64,000 nt of DNA, taken from Dysidea avara. Lineage: Eukaryota; Porifera; Demospongiae; Dictyoceratida; Dysideidae. A model generated the notes under the pieces. It did not search any database and was not told the origin of the DNA. It saw only the letters and a list, made by a program, of their open reading frames with translations. The first letter of the stretch is position 1, and each line of letters begins with the position of its first letter. The position numbers and the translations under genes were made by a program. The DNA lies in contig NC_089275.1 in assembly GCF_963678975.1 (NCBI RefSeq), forward strand, positions 24,489,977 to 24,553,976, written 5' to 3'. Below, one piece after another: positions 50,536 through 59,909 of the stretch.

Positions 50536-52837
50536 ATGGAGCAAATGAGGGACAGAGATAAGAGTGGTGAGTCCACGATCAATTTATGCACCTATCAATG
50601 TTAAGCCCCACCCCCCCCAGTACGGGGAGGGTGGGGATATAGTGGGGATTTGATCAAGTGGAAAGTCAAATTCCCCTACCTGGGGGTGAATTATCAGGTC
50701 AAATCCCCACATAGTCCCACCCTATGAGGTGGGGATAGGAAGGGGATTTGACAACCAACGTGTTGTAAAAACAGAAGCCACAGTGATAAAGTACACGAAG
50801 TGCTGCAGTTTTATCACGCAGTGTTCTCTCGCGCTTCACTTATAAAACTACTGTAAAGGATCTATGCTACTATAGAGCGCTTGTTCAAATTCCCCACCCC
50901 TGGGGGCAAAATTTAAGTTCAAATCCCCTCCTAACGCCCCACATAGCCCGTACTGGGGGGGGTGGGGCTTGACATTGATAGGTGCATTAGTAGTTCTTCC
51001 TGCTGAGCTACTGCTTCACCTATGTTCATTTTTGGCTGCTGGTGGCATGCGAGATCTGGTTAAAATGCGTTATGTTTCAAGAACGTTACGTAGTGTTTGC
51101 GAGACGCCGTCATTGTGGAGGGACTTTACCTGGTCACAGTTCGATAGTACTGAAGAACGCTGTGTGAGGAATGTGTTGAAATCGTTTGGGGAGTATATTA
51201 AAAGGTTGTCATTTCCTGATCACGTGATGCCATCGAAATTGGCATCAATGTTAAAGTATTGTAGAAATCTTGTACAACTCAGTATTCCAACAAGCAGACT
51301 GAGTGCTGATCAGTTGGGAAAGGCTATAGAGTCGATGAGGTACTTAGAGAAGCTAGATGTTCCATGGAATGGTGACATTAATCCATTACTTTTGATTAGT
51401 GCTAAGCTGAAAGAGCTTACAATTAGAGAAAAGGTAAAAAAACCAACAAGTATTGCTCCAATTTCTTATTCCTTCTTTGATTCATTGGATTCTTGGATGG
51501 ATAAGTGGGTAAAAGAAGAATTTCATCCACAAACATTGAACATCGTTAGCAATGCACATATTTTGCCAGCAACACTAATGCAGCATTGGTTTCATTCGAA
51601 TCCTAGTTCACTACCAGGTCTCACTGGCTGCCTCAAAGTGTATCGCAGACTCAGAGTTCCGATGGATCTGTTTCCTGCATTACCAGAATTTCAGTTACAG
51701 TTTGGTCAGTCATGTACTCTTCCGTATGTGAAAGCCAGCAAGTGTGGTTTATTAGGATTGGAAAGGGACCTTTTATTATTGACCAATTGTACTGACAGTG
51801 ACAATGTACTACTACACAGGGCAAAAATGGTTATGTCAAGTAACATCAATGAAGGCGAACACTTGAAAAATGACATGACCAGTCTTACTTTTGTAACCCA
51901 TTTTGATGCTTCCCTTTGTACATTGCTTCATTCTGGTCATCTTGAACAACTAGCTATGATGTGTCCTAATTTACACCAGTTAAACCTAAAGGGTAATATT
52001 CATTGTTTAAAAAGCTTACAAGGACTTCGTGTGATTAATAATTCTTGTAGTAAACTGATAGGATTAAATCTTTTAGGAATACAAGTTAAGGATGTTGAGA
52101 GCCGTGTTAGGTTATGGGAAATATTGGTTGATCTGAGGCTGCTCTATCTGGCCATTGAATTGTGTGTTTTGTTACCTTATGGAGAAGATGACCAAACTAA
52201 GCAAATGATAATTGGTTTTTATCAGAATTGTTCAAAATTAAAAGCATTAGAATCATATCGTGGAGATCACTGTGCCAAATGTAGAAGTTTTGTCAGTGGA
52301 CAATCACTACTACTGTCTAATTTTCCATCAATTACACATTGCTTAGCAGCTGATATTCACTACAATGCAGTGCAAGACATTGTCAGCAGTTGTAAAAAAC
52401 TCAAATACTTTAGATATACCCATGTTAATTTATCATGTACGTTAGCACAAAATTGTACATTAGAACAGTTTTGCATTGGATCAAATGATAGAGGTATTCC
52501 TGACAGTTTCATGGACACAGTATCTGCTCATGGTGGACTAGTACATGTAGTTTTACGTTGTCTTTCAGTGACCACTAAAGGTGTAACAGCTCTTATTGCA
52601 AATTCTCCAAAGCTCATGACATGCCATATTTATGCACATGTTATCTCATCTGAAGGTGTTCAATTCAACCATAGAGGTTTCTTTTCAGCACTAAAGAAAA
52701 AATTTCCAAAGAGGAAACTGTTTTCTTGTGGGAGTTGTAATTTAACACAAGGAAGATCAATTTATCTTAAACATGATGCTCTCAATGATTTCTTGATGGA
52801 GGAGCACAATACAGATCTTGTTTCATTGTGGCCCTGA
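50536..52837 (+). CDS. F-box / leucine-rich repeat protein with MITE-derived intron
   Basis: Putative substrate receptor of an SCF ubiquitin ligase. Proposed exons: 50536-50566 (donor GTGAGT; in-frame ATG also at 50413) and 50991-52837 (acceptor CATTAG), about 625 residues. The F-box lies near the N-terminus: LPAELLLHLCSFL, MRYVSRTLRSVCETPSLW. The rest has irregular leucine-rich repeats (LVQLSIP, LEKLDVPW, LHQLNLKGN, LIGLNLLG, LKYFRYTHV). The second exon is one long uninterrupted frame, so the gene was probably intron-poor originally. The only intron is almost entirely a 400-bp MITE; without splicing the frame meets a stop six codons into the MITE. Excising the MITE and one TSD copy leaves the same frame open. 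Substrates are unknown. Confidence 0.82.
50587..50986. mobile_element. 400-bp Harbinger-like MITE, TTA target-site duplication
   Basis: The left 40 bp begin TGCACCTATCAATGT; the right end, reverse-complemented, is identical except for one T/C difference, running through a C8 tract to AGTACGGG. TTA occurs at 50584-50586 and 50987-50989, a 3-bp target-site duplication as in PIF/Harbinger (TWA). The interior has further inverted GC-rich boxes (GTGGGGAT / CCCCAC, AGGGGATTTGA). The element sits inside the coding sequence of the F-box gene. Confidence 0.82.
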
Positions 52838-53570
52838 CTACTTTTCAATACGCACACCTTTTGGCTCAAGACTGCTTTGTGAATTCAGAAGGATGTGCCC
52901 ATATGCAGAACCAATCAAAAGTTTAAATTGTAACTACATGTCCCTACGGAGGAAAGTACTGACAAGATATTCTTATTTGCACACTAGAAAGCATATACTG
53001 AGGTACAGTGGAAGGTTTGGTATTACTTCATGAGTATTTTTGTTATATTTATATTGCTCAATGCTAAAACTTCTTGTGCCAGTAATTTCACTCTACAAAG
53101 TACAGGACAGTGTATAGTCCAGTGATCATGATTAGACTCTACAAGTGTACTATCCAAGCCATTAAAGTAAACTTGCTCAGGCAAGTAACGCTGACTGCGG
53201 GCATGTCAACTTGGTCCTCCAGTACGTGCCTCAATTTGCGCATGACATCAGAGATACAGTATTAATTGTATTACACAACGTATTCAGCATTAAGAGAGAT
53301 TTTAATTGAGTTGGTCTAGTGTGTATGTACATTAATGACGCACTGTCAATCATAACGTATAATTTAATGTGTAGCAAGTGTTGGTCTATGTTTTCTAGTT
53401 GTTTGCTTATAACTTTTCATCTCCATACTGAGGAATCTTCTTTTATTTTGATCACCAAAGCTTGCCTCCTTCTGCAAAATACACAAAACATATTACAGTG
53501 TATTATCTCGTATAGTCACATACGCCTATCCCATGGGGGATTATACTGTATACCATCTCTTCAAATACAC
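52838..53570. other. 3' flank of the F-box gene, no gene seen
   Basis: AT-rich sequence after the F-box stop codon. Short ORFs only, no splice-consistent exon or domain. It includes the probable 3' UTR of the F-box gene. Confidence 0.6.
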
Positions 53571-53578
53571 TCATCGTA

Positions 53579-53733
53579 CAGTGGAACTTCAGTTATCCAA
53601 ACCCCTTGAGACTAGGGGTGGTAAGTCTGAAAGTCCATATCTCTGAAAATATTAGTATTATCAACTACCCTAATAGAACAGTCACTACTCTAATAGAACA
53701 GTCATTTCCATAGTGATAATTGAGGTTCCACTA
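53579..53733. mobile_element. pogo/Tigger-like MITE
   Basis: The left end CAGTGGAACTTCAGTTATC matches the right end reverse-complemented (TAGTGGAACCTCAATTATC). The 155-bp interior carries two tandem copies of CTCTAATAGAACAGTCA. This shows that the dispersed motif belongs to such elements. Confidence 0.65.
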
Positions 53734-54329
53734 CTAAATTGCACCAATTGCTGCCTGTTTTTGTTTTTTTGATTACCTTGACAACTGGTGCAAACATACT
53801 GTACTGTGAATGAAGTTCATATGCAAAAACTAAACAAATGTGGGGATGATCTACTCTAATAGAACATTCACCACTAAAAAAGAATATATACTTTACATCT
53901 AACAGCCAATTGGCCATATATACTTCACCACTGTGTCACAGATGATCAGCTCACTTAATTTTGCTAATATAAAATTTGTAAGTTCTAAGTTAATTTCATA
54001 CTGTAGATCTATCATGACTAGAACATTCGATATGTATTGTATAGAAGTCTTCAAAAATGTGCATTTTATGAGAGTATTTAATAAGCAATACAATACAATA
54101 CACTTTTAGCATCTGTAACCATGCATCATTGCATCTGTAAAAATAGAAAATAACCCCCCTAACCAGCCTAGGGTGACCTTGGGGCCACATTACAGTAAAT
54201 TACAAATCTACATCATTTTTTATAAAAAAAGAAAAACCTCCAGTAAGTGAAATGTATTTGTATTTGAAGGTAGTAGAACCTCGTGAAAGGAAGTTAAACC
54301 CCCAGTAAGTGAAATGCAAAGACTTCATG

Positions 54330-54610
54330 GAGGTTTGGCCAAAAAATATCGCCCAAAAACCAGCTTCACAATATATACCTTCCTAGTACCTTGGCAGTAT
54401 TGGTTAGGTACAACCAAGCCCAAAAGTACCTTCAGTATGACCCTAAATACTTCCAATAGATTGTTACAAAATTATATTTAAAAATTATTCAATGGAATTT
54501 TCTATTGACTACCTGCCTGCCTGATGTCTTCAGGCAAGCGTAACTCAATCACAGCTAAGGCTACAGGTTTCACTGTTAGACATTGCTTCGTCCTGAAATG
54601 TGCTTTTTGT
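54330..54610 (-). repeat. interspersed repeat family with (TCAG)n core, copy 4
   Basis: Contains CCTAGTACCTTGGCAGTATT, GGTTAGGTACAACCAAGCCC, AAAAGTACCTTCAGTATGAC and GTCTTCAGGCAAGCGTAACT in order opposite to the 6350 and 41500 copies. A fragment also lies near 60625-60665. Confidence 0.5.
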
Positions 54611-55615
54611 TGCAGTACATATAATGCATGCATCATGGACTTACTTTTGTCACACTTTACATCCCATTTCTTTTTCATTACAAGGCCAAGGTGTCGATTC
54701 GTGGTAGCACAATGGCTTCCTTACATTTTTAACAAGAATCGTCCATATTTTCTGTGGTGACTGGATTGATTGGAGAGGCGCTTCTACTGTTCTTTGTTTG
54801 TAATGCTGTGAAATGGGCTGAACAAAGCTCAGAAACATAATGGCCACTTCCTATGCCACGTCAGTAATTGATAGTTGGGGCAAACGAATCGTTTGTATTT
54901 TTCATAGCGACTGGATTGAAAACAGAGGCACTTCTATACTTTGCTTCAGTTGTAGCGCTGTGTAGCTACAGGGTAAAAGGAAAGAGTAATGGTCACTTTC
55001 GAGTCAGATGAAAATATTAACTCTGGTGCCATCTTTTTTTTTTTTGATGCAGTAAGCGTGGGTTCATCAGTCATATTATTGTTACAAAAGAAGTCTGTAA
55101 CAAGTATACAGTAGTAGTGGACCTACTCTGTAATTCAGTCATGGGTATATTAAATGTCTACTAGTATATCTGCAGGTGTAGGCAACCTCCACTTTTTTCT
55201 ATGATCCCTAATCAAACTTAATTTATTTTCGTCTCTCTAATTTACGTGTACTTGCAGGTTGTATGAAGTAAGCACTTGGTTAAAAGCATATTTTCACTGT
55301 TACGGTATGTAGGTGTAGTCCATAATCATGTGATTGATAGACAACATAAAAAAATCAACTCTACTATACATATTACAGTGAATGTAGCCGCCTGCAACAT
55401 ACCTGAGAACACTTTACCTGCATCAAATAGTCATTATTTCCTAATTTAAGCGTACTGTAAAGACTTAATTTTCCTGTGCTGCCAGATTGAAGATTTTCTG
55501 TGAAACTTGCACTTAATTACACTCAATATTATAAATTAGTTGCATAATATATCATCATCCTGTTCAAGTATATAAACGCCACGTGTCGCAATGAAACTGT
55601 CTAGCTGAGGTGGCT

Positions 55616-57810
55616 TCAGCCACTTAAAGTCAGGAAGCCCGAGCTTCGCCTTTTCTTAGTTCTGGTAGCATCATCCAGTCTAGTCTTAAAAACTGCCTCA
55701 ATAAAGGCACCACCATCTTCAGACAGTTTGAAGGTGTTATCACCTTCATCATCGCCGCCAGGGTTGTCATTGTCAGACGAGTCTGAGTCATACCCAGATC
55801 GTTGCCTCTTACGAGGATTGCCACCTGTTTCGTTACCATTCTCTGGTAGAGTGGCATGACCGGACTTGTTGGTCAGCAGGTTGTTTCCACCAGTGGCCCT
55901 GCTGCTTTTTAGTGCCGTCCCATTGGCCTGAAGTGTCTTCACACTAGTCAGCAGTTCTTGAAAAAGTCCTTGAGTAATTGCATCAGTCTCAGTCATGTTG
56001 TCGGTCAGTCCACAGAGAAATAACTTGCTGTCAAAGCCAAAGAAAAAGCCGGTCTAGTGGCCCCCACCATTCCCAAGGAGTTGATGCTGTCGCTCAGAAG
56101 ACTCACAAACTCTGGCTGGAGGCAACTGCTCCACTGACAGCAATTATTGAGAAAGTGGATGCAGGTAATATAGACCAGGCTGAGGCCCTCCAGGGAATAA
56201 GAGCTGCCTTGGTATTGCTTCCCAACATCATGCCATTCAACATCAACATCATGCCATTCATAAAGATGAGGACTTTGCTACCACAGCCCCCTTTCTGTTT
56301 GGACTAAATTTTGGCGAGATTGCTAAAGAAGGGCAGAAAGGCACAACAGGAGGCAATGAAATTCCTAAAATCACCAACAATCTCAGCAAGGGAACTTGCA
56401 ATGTTCATAGGGAAAGCTGTAGCAACCTCCAGAGCTGTCAAACAAGCTCCACTACATTACAGAGCTCTTCAGAGGTTACTAAACTCAGTAATCCCGAGAA
56501 CAACTCCCTGGGGTACTCAGACAAGTGTGATTATCAGATAACTCTGATCAGCGAGATGATCAGGGATCTGAATTGGTGGTCAACTCTAGACAGACAGATA
56601 GACAATGGAAGCACCAATCTGTCTTTCACAACCTGTGATAATCATAGAATCAGATGCCTCACACCAGGTGAGGTGTGGCAACGCAGGGGCAGATCCAGAG
56701 TTTGGAAAGGGGGGATGCACTTAGCTTAAAAGTTGAAGAGCAAAAAAAAAAAAAAGATCACAGCAATAATGGCTGCCCTTTACCAAATGTATTTACTATA
56801 AAGTATATAAAAATCCTTATTCATAGCTTCATAGTTAAGCTACACTACCTCATGAACACTGTGACTGCTTTATTAGAGTGACTGCTCTATTAGAGTATCT
56901 CAATCTTGTATGCAATTTTTTTTTGAAAGGGATGAAGGAAGTGGGGGAGGAGCTGTGTCTCCCTACCTGGATCCGCCACTGGGACACCAGTACAGGGGGG
57001 ATCAATACAGGAAGCAACCCAGCACATCAACTTCCTGGAGCTTTCAGCTGCCTTTCTGGCCCTCAAAATGTTTACCACAAACCAAATGGGCATGGTTCTT
57101 CTGACAACACCTCTGCAGTGAGTTAAATTACAACCATAAGGGTGGTACACACTCAGTTCAACTGAGCAACTTACATGTAGCTCTGGAAATATGGGAATGC
57201 TGTCTCCCGAGACAGATATCACTGCAAGTAGAGCACCTACCTGGCATTCTCAACAAGGTGGCAGATGCAGAATCCAGGGTAATGAAGGACAGGTGAGACT
57301 GGATGATCAATCCGTCTGTATTCCAACAAATTCAGCAATTAATGGGTCCTCTCCAAATAGATATATTTGTGTCCCCCGCTTCTACAGCTGGAGGCCAGAC
57401 CCAGGCGAGGGATTATGCCAATCCCCCATGGTGCCTGATTTCTAGTTGCCTGAGTCAGATAAAGAGACAACAAGCCAGAGTAGTTCTGGTGACACCACTG
57501 TGGCCATATCAACCATGGTTTCCTCTGCTTCTCAAAATGCCGGAGGACTATCTCCACAAACTTCCAAGCATCCCAGATCTACTCTTGAACCCAACCAACC
57601 AGGAGTTCATAATGAAACAGGGAGTGCCAAAACTGGTTGCATGGCCCACCTCAGGGAATCTTTTGCTTCATGAGGAATTTCTACACAGGCTTCAGACCTG
57701 TTGCTCTCCTCATGGAGAGACAAAACCAATTAACTACATCTTCTACAGGTCCAGCAATGGGATTTCTATTCCTTTGCTCACACCAACTAGCCCACTTTGC
57801 AAACTGTGAG
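55616..57810 (+). mobile_element. degenerate DIRS-type retrotransposon, rearranged
   Basis: Remnant of a tyrosine-recombinase retrotransposon. The 5' gag-like part lies inverted on the minus strand (55996-55616: start MTETDAIT, Asp/Ser-rich, ending in a TRTKKRR patch). The next gag segment is on plus from about 55990 (THKLWLEATAPLTAIIEKVD). Near 56300 the frame jumps to the region just after a reverse transcriptase (ARELAMFIGKAVATSRAVKQ, APLHYRALQRLLNSVIP), so the RT core is deleted. RNase H-like pieces follow (IESDASHQ, HINFLELSAAFLALK, LPGILNKVADAESR), then YANPPWCLISSCLSQIKRQQ. There are several frameshifts and stops, so it is dead. Another element is nested at 56684-56981. No terminal repeats were identified. 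Confidence 0.8.
56684..56981. mobile_element. TIR element nested in the DIRS remnant
   Basis: The left end CAGGGGCAGATCCAGAGT resembles the reverse complement of the right end (CAGTGGCGGATCCAGGTAGG). The inside contains an A14 run and ATTAGAGTGACTGCTCTATT. Taking the element out leaves the DIRS frame continuous across TGT GGC AAC G|GG ACA CCA, with no target-site duplication. Similar ends occur at 31360-31645. Confidence 0.6.
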
Positions 57811-58117
57811 TTGTAACTATTGTTGATTTTCTAGCAGAGCTTTTTAAAACCCAGGGATACCAATATAGGTCTCTGAATGCATACCATTCAGCTATATCAT
57901 CAATCCAATGATTGCTATGAAGTTCCAGAGCCAAAGTACAAAAGATGAAGAACCCCTAAAAGCCTTATCTATTTTTCCGATCTGCTTGTTTCAATACCAC
58001 TATGAGTAGCAAAGAAATAGAGGTGGCTTGGACAAAAGGGATGGTTGAATAGACTAAAGAGGTTAACCTTAGCAACGAAATTTACACAAGGGAGTTTGAA
58101 GCATAAGCAAGTATCCT

Positions 58118-58196
58118 TGTATGTATGTATGTATATATGTACTGTATGTATGTATGTATGTATGTATGTATGTATGTATGTACTGTATGTATGTAC
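58118..58196. repeat. (ATGT)n microsatellite
   Basis: Repeats of GTAT, interrupted by TGTACTGTATGTA twice. It forms the left edge of the TGCA-rich element. Confidence 0.9.
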
Positions 58197-59383
58197 CCTT
58201 ATGAAAATTTGCACACATGCACACGCAAACACACACGTATATTTGCATGCAAATGCATGTAATCAAATGCATGTGTGTGCATGTTAGTATTTGGCCCGAT
58301 TACACACATGCATTTCCAAAGCTGTTGCATGTAAACGCTTGCATGTGTGCTATTGCATGCGTGCAACTTGTGAGCAGTTTAGCAGTTGAGCGACTGCATG
58401 CATGCAGCTTGCAAACGTTGGCTATTTATTTCATATTTGTATTTCTTTTAAATTTGTAATTCACATCTACAAGAAATGCGTGCAATACAATACAAAACTA
58501 CAAGTCAGTTACAAGCCACAAACTGTCTGTTTGACCTCACTGCACACAATTTTTTCACAAAGATGATCTTTAGTTGAGCTTTGTCCAAAAGCAATGTAGA
58601 AATTGATACAGGTTCAAATACTCTCGATCCCACTTCTTGTCTGCTTTCAATTATACATTTCTGTAGTCTTTAAATCAAAGGTTAAAAGTTACACTCCCTC
58701 ATTTTGTTACAGAAAGCAAAGAAGCCATAATGAACAGTAGCGGTAGTATTTTATTCATGTTTAGAAATGTTTCTCCACCTGTGACGCACAACTTTCAAGG
58801 AGACTCAAGACGCCAACCTCAGCTGTACTTGTAAAGTCATGTACTGCTACAACAAGTTTTCTTGTAGAACATCACATCCCACTAACAAAGACTACTTGTT
58901 TTCTTTGTACAGGTTGTCAATAGTAGCAAACAGTTTGGGCGAAAATTTTAAACATTTGTTTGTTCTCATCTGATTGGCTATTTCGTACTGTATACTGCAT
59001 GTAAGCAGAAAGAGAACAGACTGCATGTGTGTAATTTATGAGCAAACTAACCCCCTAATACAGCTAAACTTATGAAAGCAAACTGCAAGCATGCAGTATG
59101 CAAGCAAAAAGAGCACAATGCATTGCTATTGTATGAGAACAAAATGCACACGTGCAATATACAAGTAAAAGGATAGCATGAATAATGCTATTGTAAGAAA
59201 GCAAATTGCATATGTGCAATATGATAGCAAAAGAACTCACTAGGTTATTGCTACTGAACTGTATGCATGCAGAGAATATGCAAAGTTGTGCTATTGTTTT
59301 GCAACCATCTTAAGAGCACTGCACGCGTGTAGTTGCAAACCGCATACAAGTTGCACACAAAATTTTCATAAGGGTATGTACTG

Positions 59384-59516
59384 TATGTATGTATGTATGT
59401 ATGTGCGTATGTATGTACTGTATGTATGTATGTATGTATGTATGTATGTATGTATGTATGTATGTATGTATGTATGTATGTATGTATGTACTTAAGTATG
59501 TACATATGTATGTATG
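59384..59516. repeat. (ATGT)n microsatellite
   Basis: Long GTAT run from 59384 with interruptions TACTGTATG and GTGCG. It forms the right edge of the TGCA-rich element, in the same orientation as the left run. Confidence 0.9.
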
Positions 59517-59909
59517 CATTTAAGGCTACATGATCAAGGACTGGAACCAAACAACATTCTCCATGAACAAATGAACAATTTAGTGTATAGGTACATACCA
59601 TATAATGAGAGTACTGTAATTTTCAAATGGTTTAATTTACAAAAAGTTCAAAAACTGTAAGCTGATTTCGAAAATAAAAAATTTGAAATACACTAATGAA
59701 AAAAAAAAAAAAAACTCTAAACGTCTGCAAGTTGACTTTGAAATTTAAAAATACCCATTAATGATTTAAAATTAATATTGTCCATTTTTCTTATAGCAAT
59801 TAAGTATACAGTAATTTTGCCCATTGTTTTCCAATGCAGAAAAGCATATTGGTACTACAGTATGTGTTTATGCTAGCCGTGCACATAAAAGATTTTCTCA
59901 AATTATCAC

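Larger units (their letters stand above)
58100..59522. mobile_element. 1.4-kb TGCA-rich element between ATGT microsatellites
   Basis: GTACCCTTATGAAAATTTGC next to the left microsatellite (about 58191) is inverted relative to ACAAAATTTTCATAAGGGTA next to the right one (about 59357). The subterminal regions are packed with TGCATGC/GCATGCA/CACGTGCA words. The right part shows a degenerate tandem of about 61 bp (GAAAGCAAAxTGCAxxxGTGC at about 59076, 59138 and 59200). No ORF with a domain. Probably a nonautonomous DNA transposon. Confidence 0.5.

Noticed and set aside
50404..50604. Stand-alone 66-codon ORF ahead of the F-box gene
   Set aside because: Better explained as the 5' coding part of the F-box gene running into the MITE, where it hits a stop.
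50610..50970. CRISPR-like or prokaryotic-type repeat array
   Set aside because: The repeats are the two inverted ends of one MITE, not regularly spaced direct repeats; the DNA is clearly eukaryotic.
50969..50990. F-box protein starting inside the MITE terminal repeat
   Set aside because: The open frame there begins with TTG, not ATG, and the residues come from the MITE end; a spliced upstream start fits better.
58045..58290. Cys/Met/Tyr-Val-rich and Thr-His-rich ORFs over the microsatellites
   Set aside because: They are translations of the ATGT repeat on each strand.
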